This document shows, in pieces, positions 23,872 to 31,819 of a stretch of DNA of 35,288 nucleotides. Source of the DNA: an uncultured Eubacteriales bacterium (GTDB lineage Bacteria; Bacillota; Clostridia; Christensenellales; Christensenellaceae); NCBI GenBank assembly GCA_905193725.1, contig CAJJPW010000001.1, positions 1 to 35,288 on the forward strand, written 5' to 3'. Within the stretch, counting starts at the first letter, position 1, and each line of letters begins with the position of its first letter. A model generated the notes under the pieces. The model was not told the DNA's origin. It worked only from the letters and a program-made list of their open reading frames with translations, and made no database searches. The translations under genes and the position numbers were made by a program.

Positions 23872-23925
23872 AACTGCAATGATGAGGCTGATTTGCACGA
23901 AAAGCAGAGAAGAGGTTAAAAAATA

Positions 23926-23943
23926 TTAACATAAGTGAAATAA
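23926..23943 (-). promoter_or_regulatory. Operator candidate for the XRE regulator, copy 2
   Basis: The plus-strand sequence TTAACATAAGTGAAATAA matches 17 of 18 bases of the copy at 23854. The start-to-start distance is 72 bases, close to seven helical turns. It also lies about 15 bases before the -35 of the plus-strand promoter at 23958, so one protein could control both directions. Confidence 0.45.
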
Positions 23944-23957
23944 TTTTAAATTTTTTC

Positions 23958-23986
23958 TTGTTTTTTTTAACTTTAGATAATATAAT
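23958..23986 (+). promoter_or_regulatory. Orphan plus-strand promoter
   Basis: TTGTTT at 23958-23963 and a perfect TATAAT at 23981-23986 are spaced by 17 bases. No gene starts within 270 bases. A strong terminator lies 90-115 bases downstream, so the transcript would be a short RNA or an attenuated leader of the MarR operon. Confidence 0.55.
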
Positions 23987-23992
23987 AGAGTT

Positions 23993-24102
23993 AAGCAATA
24001 AACCTTTGATAAAATAAAAATAGAAAATATCTATTTATTCTCTCACAAATTAGGCAAAAGCCAGTAAAAATTGCCAGACGGTCGGAAGACCGTTTTTTTT
24101 TT
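23993..24102 (+). ncRNA. Possible small structured RNA of about 110 bases
   Basis: The segment between the promoter at 23958 and the terminator at 24078 can fold. AAATAGA (24018-24024) pairs with TCTATTT (24030-24036). GGC-AAAA-GCC at 24053-24062 forms a small hairpin, and GGCAA (24053-24057) can alternatively pair with TTGCC (24071-24075), giving competing structures. No start codon with a ribosome binding site is seen in it. I do not recognise a known riboswitch class. The downstream MarR operon has its own promoter at 24200. Confidence 0.35.
24078..24102 (+). terminator. Strong intrinsic terminator without an upstream gene
   Basis: ACGGTC (24078-24083) pairs with GACCGT (24088-24093) around a GGAA tetraloop and is followed by ten T (24093-24102). 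The nearest plus-strand gene upstream ends at 21815, beyond its own terminator, so this one must end a separate short transcript. Confidence 0.85.
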
Positions 24103-24199
24103 ATGAAATTATCCAAAGTGGAAAATTAAAATAAAGGTATTTAAAAATTAACTTTAATAAATTTTGAAGGATGCTGCTTCAAAAGCAAACACGAAAAAC

Positions 24200-24228
24200 T
24201 TGACAAAAAGCGTAAAGTTGAGTACAAT
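24200..24228 (+). promoter_or_regulatory. Promoter of the MarR-MATE operon
   Basis: TTGACA at 24200-24205 and TACAAT at 24223-24228 with 17 bases between them. The predicted start of transcription is near 24235, inside the inverted repeat at 24225-24250. Confidence 0.85.
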
Positions 24229-24250
24229 TAGTCTGAAAACAGACTAATTG
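24225..24250 (+). promoter_or_regulatory. MarR operator (perfect inverted repeat)
   Basis: CAATTAGTCTG at 24225-24235 and its exact reverse complement at 24240-24250 are separated by AAAA. The repeat covers the end of the -10 element and the transcription start and touches the ribosome binding site GGAGGA. This is where a MarR protein would bind to repress its own operon. As RNA it could also form a stem just before the start codon. Confidence 0.8.
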
Positions 24251-24258
24251 GAGGACGT

Positions 24259-24708
24259 ATGAAATCTAATATTTCGAAGGAAATTAAGCAGTATAACGCA
24301 CTGTGGTGCAAAACCAATGCAGCTTACGAGGATTGGGCGAAACAATATCATCTATCCTATTATGAATTGCTCATATTTGTATCGCTTTGGGATGAAGAGG
24401 AGTTCTGCACCCAAAGAATGCTTCGAGATCAGTGGACACTCCCCAAGCAAACTGTTCACTCTATTTTGAAGAACTTCGAGAAAAAGAATTGGGTATATTT
24501 AGAATCTATGGAAAGAGATAGAAGAAATAAGGCGATTTATCTGACGAAAGAAGGGCGCAAATTTGTAAAGCGGGTAATGGAAGACTTACAGTTTTGTGAA
24601 CAGACAGCTTGGGAAAAATTAGGGGAACAGCGTCGAAAGGCACTGCTGGAAAACACTGCGCTTTATCTAAAGTACTTTAAAGGAGAAGGGCAAAATGAAA
24701 ATCAGTAG
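24259..24708 (+). CDS. MarR-family transcriptional regulator
   Basis: A 149-residue winged-helix regulator. The DNA-binding helix lies around residues 53-75 (TQRMLRDQWTLPKQTVHSILKNFEKKNWV). It is followed by a wing with acidic and basic residues (ESMERDRRNKAIYLTKEG), and long dimerisation helices at both ends. It probably represses itself and the MATE transporter gene by binding the inverted repeat at 24225-24250 and is released by a ligand, perhaps a drug or metabolite. GGAGGA precedes the ATG closely. Its 3' end overlaps the transporter gene by 14 bases, so the two are coupled. Confidence 0.9.
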   Translation: MKSNISKEIKQYNALWCKTNAAYEDWAKQYHLSYYELLIFVSLWDEEEFCTQRMLRDQWTLPKQTVHSILKNFEKKNWVYLESMERDRRNKAIYLTKEGRKFVKRVMEDLQFCEQTAWEKLGEQRRKALLENTALYLKYFKGEGQNENQ

Positions 24709-26017
24709 AGATTTTTACAAATACGTGATTCCCTCCATGTTGTCCTTTGCACTATCTGGCATTTACGCAATTGTGGATGGCTTTTTTGTGGGGAACGCGT
24801 TGGGAGATAATGCCCTAGCTGCCATCAACATTGCTTATCCCATCACTGCATTTATGCAGGCAGTGGGCACGGGAATCGGCATGGGAGGTGCTGTTCGATA
24901 CTCCATCTGCAAGGGAGCTGACGATCAAAAGGGGAAGAACAAATACCTGATGACTTCTATGGCCCTGTTAGTCGCCTTTGGGGTTTTGTTAACGGCACTG
25001 TTTTTATTGGGAGGAAGGGCCATCCTCCAGGTATTCGGTGCAGAAGGAGAAATTCTAACGCTGGCAGACGAATATATCCGGTATATCACCTACGGGACGA
25101 TCTTTCAGGTGCTGGGTACTGGTGTAGTGCCTTTTATCCGAAATATGGGAAGCTCAATTACGGCCATGATTGGGATGATCTCCGGATTTTTGACCAATAT
25201 CCTGCTGGATTACCTATTTGTGTGGGTATTTCAGTGGGGGATGATGGGCGCTGCTGTTGCGACGGTAATCGGGCAGGCAGTTACTTTTGCGGTCTGTCTG
25301 GTATTCATGGTGCGAAAAAATAGAGGTGAGCACATGCAGCTTTCTGGCGAAAATCGGTCATTGGTGAAAAACATACTCCTCATTGGCCTATCCCCTTTTG
25401 GGCTCACATTTTCTCCTAACCTCACTCTCATCTTGGTCAACAAAAGCGCAGTGGTTTTTGGAGGAGCGGAGGCTGTTACCTGCTATGCGGCGATCAGTTA
25501 CATCTCCTGTGTGGTTTTGCTGCTCCTGCAGGGGGTGAGCGATGGAAGCCAACCGCTGATCAGCGTGGCATATGGGGAGGGCAACCTGAAAAAGGCAAAA
25601 GCCTTTCGAAACCTGGCGTATCGATTTGCAGCAGGGGTGGCCATCGTGCTAATGATCACCATCTTTCTGACCAGGGGCGATGCAGCAAGGCTGTTTGGCG
25701 CTTCAGAACAGGTAGTACAGGATGTGGCCAGCGCATTGCCCATCTTTATTGCAGGGTTTCTCTTTGCCAGTTTCTCCCGGATCACCACATCCTATTTTTA
25801 CGCTACTGAAAAAAATGTGTTTGCCTATTTGCTGATCTACGGGGAGCCAGTGCTGTTACTGCTGTCTTTGCTCATACTTCCCCATTTTCTAGGAATATGG
25901 GGGACGTGGACATCGGTACTGGTATCTCAGGTACTCATTATGGTGGCAAGCATGGCACTTACTTGGCTGGCTAAAAGGCGAGAGGCGACGGAGGTGCACA
26001 TCGAAAAGGCGAAATAG
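24695..26017 (+). CDS. MATE-family multidrug efflux transporter
   Basis: A 440-residue membrane protein with about 12 hydrophobic segments. The start MKISRDFYKYVIPSMLSFALSGIYAIVDGFFVGNALGDNALAAINIAYPI is typical of MATE (MepA-like) exporters, with the DGFFVGNALG turn after the first membrane helix. These transporters expel cationic drugs or metabolites using a Na+ or H+ gradient. The second half repeats the fold from about residue 230, as expected for two six-helix bundles. GGAGAAGGG lies five bases before the ATG, within the end of the marR gene. The substrate is unknown; control by the upstream MarR protein is likely. Confidence 0.92.
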   Translation: MKISRDFYKYVIPSMLSFALSGIYAIVDGFFVGNALGDNALAAINIAYPITAFMQAVGTGIGMGGAVRYSICKGADDQKGKNKYLMTSMALLVAFGVLLTALFLLGGRAILQVFGAEGEILTLADEYIRYITYGTIFQVLGTGVVPFIRNMGSSITAMIGMISGFLTNILLDYLFVWVFQWGMMGAAVATVIGQAVTFAVCLVFMVRKNRGEHMQLSGENRSLVKNILLIGLSPFGLTFSPNLTLILVNKSAVVFGGAEAVTCYAAISYISCVVLLLLQGVSDGSQPLISVAYGEGNLKKAKAFRNLAYRFAAGVAIVLMITIFLTRGDAARLFGASEQVVQDVASALPIFIAGFLFASFSRITTSYFYATEKNVFAYLLIYGEPVLLLLSLLILPHFLGIWGTWTSVLVSQVLIMVASMALTWLAKRREATEVHIEKAK

Positions 26018-26067
26018 AAAAATAGGATTGCGCGAGAGATAGATGATGTTAAAATATCTATTCACAG

Positions 26068-26096
26068 AGAACGGCTGAAAAGGGCCGTTCTTTTTG
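26068..26096 (+). terminator. Terminator of the MarR-MATE operon
   Basis: AGAACGGC (26068-26075) pairs with GCCGTTCT (26084-26091) around an eight-base loop and is followed by TTTTTG. It starts about 50 bases after the transporter stop codon. Confidence 0.9.
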
Positions 26097-26186
26097 AGAT
26101 TTTGTGCAGAGATTATAAAATGTAGTTGTTTTTTGCTAAGAATTTCTATTGCCTAAAATAGTCAAATTGGGTATGATTATAGCGCA

Positions 26187-26215
26187 TTGAACGCGAATAT
26201 GGTAATATGTATAAA
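26187..26215 (+). promoter_or_regulatory. Candidate promoter of feoAB
   Basis: TTGAAC at 26187-26192 and TATAAA at 26210-26215 are spaced by 17 bases. This puts the transcription start near 26222, about 305 bases before the coding sequence. I see no convincing Fur box around it. Confidence 0.55.
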
Positions 26216-26221
26216 GAGGAT

Positions 26222-26527
26222 TTTTGCAATGGATTACTCCAAGTGGCAAAGTAGTATCCCTGAAAAACGATATCTTTTTTGCTGTAGGAAATGCGAAAAA
26301 CTGTGAGAAACGGCTGAGAAGTGAAGTACCAGGAGTTCATACAAGGGCATATGCATGAACGACTGATCAGAAAATCGGACATTAGAGTCCAAGGGCGCTT
26401 ATGGAAAAATGCCAGCACAGAATCCAGAAAAATGCGCGGGAAAATCGGGTCTACTTGGAGTTTGGGAAATCCATACAATGGAGAAAAAAGAGGCATAGAT
26501 GTTGCGGAAGATAGAGGGGGAAATCTT
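26222..26527 (+). other. Long untranslated leader of feoAB
   Basis: About 305 bases separate the promoter candidate from the feoAB start. A frame open from 26321 runs into the gene, but the extra 69 residues are not FeoA-like, and the site GAGGGGG sits just before 26528 instead. A weak stem can form between GGATTACT near 26232 and AGTATCC near 26255. I do not recognise a riboswitch class. No other gene is supported on either strand. Confidence 0.4.
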
Positions 26528-28879
26528 ATGACGCTGAGAGAATTGCCGGTAGGGAAAAGTGCGACCATCCTATCCGTGGGCGGAGAAGGTGCGCTACGGC
26601 AGCATTTTTTAGATATGGGCGTGATTCCTGGCGCGATTGTGACCATGATGAAGCTGGCCCCCATGGGAGACCCCATGGAACTGAGAATTCACGGCTACGA
26701 ATTGACACTTCGGCTAGCGGATGCTGAAAAGATAGAGATCGCAGATATCCACGATTGGAAGGAGGAGGATCGGAAAAAGCCGTCCAAAGCGCCCAAAAAC
26801 CATCCAGGTCTGGGAGAGAGCGGTATTTTTCACTCCAAGGCGGATGAAATGCCGCTACCTAGCGGGGAGACACTGACCTTTGCATTGGTGGGGAATCAAA
26901 ACTGTGGCAAAACTACCCTGTTTAACCAACTGACAGGGTCTAATCAACATGTGGGAAATTTCCCAGGGGTTACGGTGGATAGAAAGGACGGGGTGATCAA
27001 AGGCCACCCCAATACGCTGGTGACAGACTTGCCGGGCATTTATTCCATGTCCCCCTATAGCAGTGAGGAGTTGGTTACCCGGCAGTTTGTGCTGGAGAGC
27101 AAGCCCAAGGGAATCATCAACATCGTGGATGCGACGAATATCGAGAGAAATCTATATCTCACCATGCAGCTCATCGAGCTGAATATCCCCATGGTGTTGG
27201 CGCTGAACATGATGGATGAAGTGCGGCAAAACGGAGGCGCCATCCACGTCAACGAGATGGAGGCGTTGTTGGGCATCCCGGTGGTTCCCATCTCCGCTGC
27301 CAAAAATGAGGGAATTCAGGAACTAATAGACCACGCCATTCACGTGGCGCAGTATCAAGAGCGTCCAGGTAGAATGGACTTTTGCAGCCCGGATAAGCAC
27401 GGTGGAGCCATTCATCGATGCCTGCACGCCATCATTCACTTGATTGAAGATCATGCCAAACGGGCGCAAATCCCTGTGCGCTTTGCGGCCAGTAAATTGG
27501 CAGAGGGAGATCAGGTCATCCTTGAAAAACTAGATCTGGATCAAAACGAACAGGATACACTGCAACACATCATCAAACAGATGGAAGAGGAGCGGGGAAT
27601 GGACCAGGCGGCTGCCATTGCGGACATGCGGTTTCAGTTTATCGGCGAGGTATGTAGTGCTGCTGTTGTCAAGCCCAAGGAGAGCAAAGAACACGCCAGA
27701 AGCGTGAAAATGGATAAAATACTCACGGGAAAATACACGGCAATTCCCGCCTTTATCGCCATCATGGCGCTGGTGTTTTGGCTGACCTTTGGTGTAATAG
27801 GCACATTCCTTTCCGACTTGCTGGAGATGGGCATTGGATGGCTCACCGGCGTGGTAGACCAGGGGTTGACGGCTTACGGTATCAACCCTGTGGTGCACTC
27901 GCTGATTATCGATGGAGTCTTCGCCGGCGTAGGAAGTGTGCTGAGCTTTTTGCCCATTATCGTAACGCTGTTTTTCTTCCTGTCGATCTTGGAGGACAGT
28001 GGGTACATGGCGCGTGTGGCCTTTGTGATGGATAAGCTGCTGAGGAAAATCGGCCTTTCCGGCCGGAGCATCGTGCCCATGCTCATCGGGTTTGGATGTA
28101 CAGTGCCGGGTGTGATGGCCAGTCGGACGTTGCCCTCTGAGAGGGATAGAAAGATGACCATATTGCTCACCCCCTTTATGAGCTGCTCTGCTAAGCTGCC
28201 CATTTATGCTCTATTCACCGCCGCATTTTTCCCAAAAAACGGCGCGCTGGTGATGATCTGGCTATATGTGATGGGAATTATCGTGGGCATTTTATACGCG
28301 CTATTGCTGAGGGGGACGAAATTTAAAGGAGAGCCAGTGCCCTTTGTGATGGAGCTTCCAAACTACCGGATGCCTGGCGCCAAAAATGTAGGACAGCTGC
28401 TATGGGAAAAGTCCAAAGATTTCATCACTCGGGCATTTACCATCATCTTTGTGGCGACAATCATCATCTGGTTCCTCCAGACCTTTGACGCACGCCTCAA
28501 TGTAGTGGCAGATTCACAGGACAGCCTGTTGGCGACTATTGGCGGGTGGCTTTCCCCGATCTTTGCGCCTTTAGGGTTTGGGGATTGGAGGATCTCTACG
28601 GCGCTGATCACGGGCTTTACTGCTAAAGAGAGTGTGGTTTCAACATTAGTAGTACTTTTAGGTGGCGCAACAGATGCTTTGAGCACCATGTTTACGCCGC
28701 TAACGGCTATGGTTTTTTTGACATTTACACTGCTCTATACTCCCTGTGTGGCAGCGATTTCCTCTGTCAAACGGGAACTGGGCGGCAAATGGGCGTTTGG
28801 CGTGGTGGTAGCGCAATGCCTAATTGCCTGGGTAGTGGCCATGTTGGTACATGTCATTGGCCTTTTGCTGGGCTGGTAA
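26528..28879 (+). CDS. feoB: FeoA-FeoB fusion, ferrous iron transporter
   Basis: A 783-residue fusion protein. Residues 1-75 are an SH3-like FeoA domain (MTLRELPVGKSATILSV...LRIHGYELTLRLADAEKIEI). A linker of about 40 residues follows, then the FeoB GTPase domain with G1 GNQNCGKT near 122, G2 VGNFPGVTVD, G3 DLPGIYS, G4 NMMD and G5 SAAKNEG. After that come a helical domain and a membrane part with two Gate motifs (AFVMDKLLRKIGLSGRSIVPMLIGFGCTVPGVMA near 500 and the later CVAAISSVKRELG region). It imports Fe2+ across the cytoplasmic membrane. The iron would support the many Fe-S proteins encoded nearby. The ATG at 26528 follows GAGGGGG at a good distance. A FeoAB fusion is common in anaerobes. 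Confidence 0.94.
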   Translation: MTLRELPVGKSATILSVGGEGALRQHFLDMGVIPGAIVTMMKLAPMGDPMELRIHGYELTLRLADAEKIEIADIHDWKEEDRKKPSKAPKNHPGLGESGIFHSKADEMPLPSGETLTFALVGNQNCGKTTLFNQLTGSNQHVGNFPGVTVDRKDGVIKGHPNTLVTDLPGIYSMSPYSSEELVTRQFVLESKPKGIINIVDATNIERNLYLTMQLIELNIPMVLALNMMDEVRQNGGAIHVNEMEALLGIPVVPISAAKNEGIQELIDHAIHVAQYQERPGRMDFCSPDKHGGAIHRCLHAIIHLIEDHAKRAQIPVRFAASKLAEGDQVILEKLDLDQNEQDTLQHIIKQMEEERGMDQAAAIADMRFQFIGEVCSAAVVKPKESKEHARSVKMDKILTGKYTAIPAFIAIMALVFWLTFGVIGTFLSDLLEMGIGWLTGVVDQGLTAYGINPVVHSLIIDGVFAGVGSVLSFLPIIVTLFFFLSILEDSGYMARVAFVMDKLLRKIGLSGRSIVPMLIGFGCTVPGVMASRTLPSERDRKMTILLTPFMSCSAKLPIYALFTAAFFPKNGALVMIWLYVMGIIVGILYALLLRGTKFKGEPVPFVMELPNYRMPGAKNVGQLLWEKSKDFITRAFTIIFVATIIIWFLQTFDARLNVVADSQDSLLATIGGWLSPIFAPLGFGDWRISTALITGFTAKESVVSTLVVLLGGATDALSTMFTPLTAMVFLTFTLLYTPCVAAISSVKRELGGKWAFGVVVAQCLIAWVVAMLVHVIGLLLGW

Positions 28880-28913
28880 TAGATAGAGTAGATGAATCAA
28901 AACAGGTGGCCTT

Positions 28914-29156
28914 TTGGGGAAAATTCTTGAACAGACAAAAAGCCAATTGAAACAGGTTATGCTGGTATCCCATGAGACCCCTTATTTGGTCAACGGAAAG
29001 ACGGGCAAGGCGCAAGGCGTTGTGGTGGACTGTTGGTTTACCGGGTTTGTAGAAAATGAGAATGAGAACCTGTATTTTTGCGCCTATCTGGGAGAAACTA
29101 AGGGCGAAAACCCCTTCAAGCAAAAGAAATCGCACTGGACTATAAAGGGTATTTGA
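28914..29156 (+). pseudogene. C-terminal relic of a class D beta-lactamase/BlaR-type sensor domain
   Basis: The 80-codon open stretch ends in a pattern typical of the OXA/BlaR1 penicillin-binding fold: LKQVMLVSHETPYLVNGKTG, with the KTG box, followed by DCWFTGFVENENENLYF, which matches the conserved W-F-x-G-F-V-E strand. The catalytic Ser-x-x-Lys and all upstream parts (about 180 residues) are missing. No proper start or ribosome binding site exists; TTG at 28914 is merely the first possible start. It lies right behind feoAB. I read it as a decayed remnant of a complete gene, not a functional protein. Confidence 0.6.
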
Positions 29157-29464
29157 GTATAATCGCCAAAAAGGGGACAGATATAAGGCTGAAGAATTAT
29201 GCTAGATCAAAAGTGGTTAGCGGAGAGAACTTAACCAGCGGCAGGCTGGCACATGGACTAATCGGCTAGAACGGAAAATATGTGAGTTAGGAATGACTAT
29301 CAGATGATATGTAAATATCTACAAAAAGAGCAAATTTTACACTTTGTTTAGGCGTTTGCTGATTGACCATTCGCTGATCACTTTTGCATGGGAGTGGCGA
29401 GCAACGGGAATATTTATATGATATAATAAATTTTATATGTAATATGGGAAAAAGGAGGAAGCTG
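29157..29464. other. Intergenic region before the response regulator gene
   Basis: No gene is supported. A stem GGTTA (29214-29218) with TAACC (29231-29235) is visible but has no T tract. The sequence becomes very A/T-rich at 29411-29440 and contains TATAAT at 29422-29427, a plausible -10 for the downstream gene, but no good -35 at 17 bases. It may include further debris of the beta-lactamase-like relic. Confidence 0.4.
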
Positions 29465-30139
29465 ATGGCAACACTTCTTTTTGTGGATGATGATCGGGAT
29501 TTTTTAAATGCGAACAAGGCCTATTTTTCTCGAAGAGGTAACGAGGTGCTTTGCAGTGAAAATCCACGGGAGGCTCTCAAAACGCTATCCCATGCTACGA
29601 TTGACTGCATTATTTTAGATATCGATATGCCGGATATGGATGGCTTTGAGTTTTGTCAGCGACTCAGAGAAATCAGCCGAGTCCCCATAATTTTTCTCTC
29701 TGGCATGGCAGAAGCTGGAAACCGAATTAAGAGTTTTCAGGTGGGAGGGGACGATTTCCTGGCCAAACCATGTGATATAGTAGAACTAGAGCTCCGCATT
29801 CAAGCCAGGATGAAGGACAATGGAAAAGTGCCAGATGAAATACTGGTCTTTGGAAAATTGATCATTGACGTAGGGCGTCGCATTGTGCGCTATGGGCAGA
29901 GAGAAGGGGATTTTTCAGCCCTACAATTTGATATCCTCTGTCTATTGGCGCGTAACCCGGAAAAAGTTTTTTCCTATGAACAGATGTATGATCGAGTTTG
30001 GAAGACCCCTATGGTGGGCAGCAGACACAATCTGCAAGTGGCAGTGGCTACGGTACGGCAAAAATTAGTGGCCCTGTGCCCAGAGAAGAATTACATCCAG
30101 ACGGTACCTAGAAAGGGATATTTCTTTTCTCCCCAATAA
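29465..30139 (+). CDS. OmpR/PhoB-family response regulator
   Basis: A 224-residue two-component regulator. The receiver domain (about 1-115) has the acidic pair in VDDDRD near residue 8, the phosphoacceptor Asp52 in IILDIDMPDMDGFEF, Ser81 in FLSGM and Lys near 103 in DFLAKPCD. The winged-helix effector domain (about 130-224) ends with VATVRQKLVALCPEKNYIQTVPRKGYFF, the typical OmpR-type hairpin. The ATG at 29465 has AAAGGAGG about six bases upstream. No kinase gene is directly adjacent; the likely partner is at 31820, beyond an opposite-strand gene. Targets are unknown, but the neighbouring surface-protein gene is an obvious candidate. Confidence 0.93.
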   Translation: MATLLFVDDDRDFLNANKAYFSRRGNEVLCSENPREALKTLSHATIDCIILDIDMPDMDGFEFCQRLREISRVPIIFLSGMAEAGNRIKSFQVGGDDFLAKPCDIVELELRIQARMKDNGKVPDEILVFGKLIIDVGRRIVRYGQREGDFSALQFDILCLLARNPEKVFSYEQMYDRVWKTPMVGSRHNLQVAVATVRQKLVALCPEKNYIQTVPRKGYFFSPQ

Positions 30140-30163
30140 AGGGAAAGGAAGATAGTGATCGAA

Positions 30164-31771
30164 TCATTTGGAGGAGATTCTATGAGAGCGCGTGTTAGAC
30201 ACTCTCAGAGCAAACCATAGCACACTTACTAAAATGACCAATAAAATCGCGATGCCAATGAGAATTTGCAGCCAAGTAGGCATAGAAGTAGAGTCATCTG
30301 GGGCGTGTGTTTCTTGCTGTGGAGTAGTTGGCTCTTCCAAAGAAGAAGCACTGGATGCGTCTTTTCCCAGCTGACCATCAATGTCCTCAGCAGAAGAGGC
30401 AGAAGAATCAGGGGATAACGACACCTCCGGTGTGGAAAGAGCAGACTCTTCAGGCGTTAGGGTAGTATGGCCGCCAGATACTGTCTGTTCTTTTGGTGAA
30501 GCAGTAGACTCCGTTGGTGAGGCAATGGGCTCACTGCTGGCAGAAGGAACGGGCTCTTCCTGTGTAGAGTCCTGTACGGGAGGAGGAGCCTCCTGAAGAG
30601 GTGGAAGCTGATCCTCTCCTTCGTTGGGTGGGGTTTCCCCCCCTCTACCGCCACCAATGTCCGAGGCGATGAGAGTATTTTCCTCTGTGAGCTCTAATGT
30701 ATCGGAATATACAATGCTCCCATCGGATTTCTGTTGCATGATGGAGAAATACCGATAGGGGGTCTGATCTTGTGAGTAAAAAATTTGCCACTGTGCCCGG
30801 CCCTCTGCAAAAGTCTGGTTCTCGATGGATTCCCAATTTTCTCCGTCATAGGAACCCTCCAAAGTCGCCTCTCCATCGAATGGCGATAGAGAATTTAGCT
30901 GTATGATGGTGGTTCCTGAATAGAGAGAGGCGTAGCTGTTTAAAAAAACAGGGGCGTTTTCCTGGGCGAATACCACCAAACAATTAATACTGGCATCCCG
31001 GAAGGGAAGATATCCTGCTGGATAACTGCCACTGACGATGGTCCGCTCGTTTTTGGATGGAAATGTCTCTGCATCCCAAATGACAAGTAAAGGCCCGCTG
31101 TGTTGGCTCATGCCGTCGTACCAATCAGAATCCACTGTGCTGGGCAGCAGGGAAGAGGTAAAAGTCTCTCCAGGGGCAACCACTACTGTGGGAAGTTTTT
31201 CGGGACGATATATGAAAGAAGGTTCCGCAACGATAGCTTGAGAGGTGATGATTTGCCCTTGGCAGGAAAAGGGCGGGAAATCCCCAAAGCCCATATCCGA
31301 ACGTATGAGAATTGCGCCAGGTTTTTGAACGATGGCAATGGAATCTGGAGTAGAAGCAGAGACGGATATAGCCGTCATATCTAGCCGGCCACCGGGGAGA
31401 ACATGGAGAATCCCCTCTGTTCCACCCATGCCGGTGATGGAAAGATAGGGCCATAGTTCTAAATGGCCTTGTACGTATATCGTATGGTCTCCCACATCGA
31501 TGTGAATGTGTTTGCCGTAGCGGCTATTGATATAGGAGTAAGTTTCCTCTTCGGGAATGGTAATATCATCTGTGAGGCTTACGGTTCCCCCTGTACTCAT
31601 ATGGGCTTCTAACCACTGCTTGAGTTCTTCGAAAGTGGCAACCTGATTACTTGGCCGCTCCGGCTCTTGGGCAGTTGCGATACTAACAGCAGGGGAGAAA
31701 CACAGAAGAATTGCTAAAACGAATAAAAGCGCAAATAGCGTTTTAGATATTATTGGTTTTAGCTGTGGCAT
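30164..31771 (-). CDS. Secreted surface protein with C-terminal membrane anchor
   Basis: A 535-residue protein of unknown function. The N-terminus is a signal peptide (hydrophobic stretch about 10-30, likely cleavage after SIATA). Residues about 40-150 contain TFEELKQWLEAHMSTGGTVSLTDDITI and beta-strand repeats with Gly turns, suggesting a beta-helix-like fold. The middle part has several beta-rich blocks. About 140 residues from GGGRGGETPP onward are rich in Pro, Ser, Thr and Glu and form a stalk. The last 40 residues are a membrane helix (WLQILIGIAILLVILVSVLWFAL) followed by a short basic tail. The ATG at 31771 has GGGGG about ten bases upstream; an earlier in-frame ATG has no site. It is divergent from the kinase gene and convergent with the regulator gene, which suggests functional linkage. 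Confidence 0.7.
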   Translation of the reverse strand: MPQLKPIISKTLFALLFVLAILLCFSPAVSIATAQEPERPSNQVATFEELKQWLEAHMSTGGTVSLTDDITIPEEETYSYINSRYGKHIHIDVGDHTIYVQGHLELWPYLSITGMGGTEGILHVLPGGRLDMTAISVSASTPDSIAIVQKPGAILIRSDMGFGDFPPFSCQGQIITSQAIVAEPSFIYRPEKLPTVVVAPGETFTSSLLPSTVDSDWYDGMSQHSGPLLVIWDAETFPSKNERTIVSGSYPAGYLPFRDASINCLVVFAQENAPVFLNSYASLYSGTTIIQLNSLSPFDGEATLEGSYDGENWESIENQTFAEGRAQWQIFYSQDQTPYRYFSIMQQKSDGSIVYSDTLELTEENTLIASDIGGGRGGETPPNEGEDQLPPLQEAPPPVQDSTQEEPVPSASSEPIASPTESTASPKEQTVSGGHTTLTPEESALSTPEVSLSPDSSASSAEDIDGQLGKDASSASSLEEPTTPQQETHAPDDSTSMPTWLQILIGIAILLVILVSVLWFALRVSNTRSHRISSK

Positions 31772-31819
31772 GTGGGATAAGCCCCCTTCCAAAAAAGTGT
31801 ACATTTTGAGGGTAGATAA

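Noticed and set aside
26321..26527. N-terminal extension of feoAB from an upstream ATG at 26321
   Set aside because: The extra 69 residues are not FeoA-like and have no ribosome binding site, while ATG 26528 is preceded by GAGGGGG and starts exactly at the FeoA domain.
26146..26676. Minus-strand 176-codon frame across the feoAB leader
   Set aside because: It overlaps the conserved FeoA coding region, has no ribosome binding site and its composition looks like an antisense shadow.
30178..30220. Plus-strand GGAGGAG followed by ATG and 12 codons near 30181
   Set aside because: It lies inside the 3' end of the surface-protein gene on the other strand and is too short to support.
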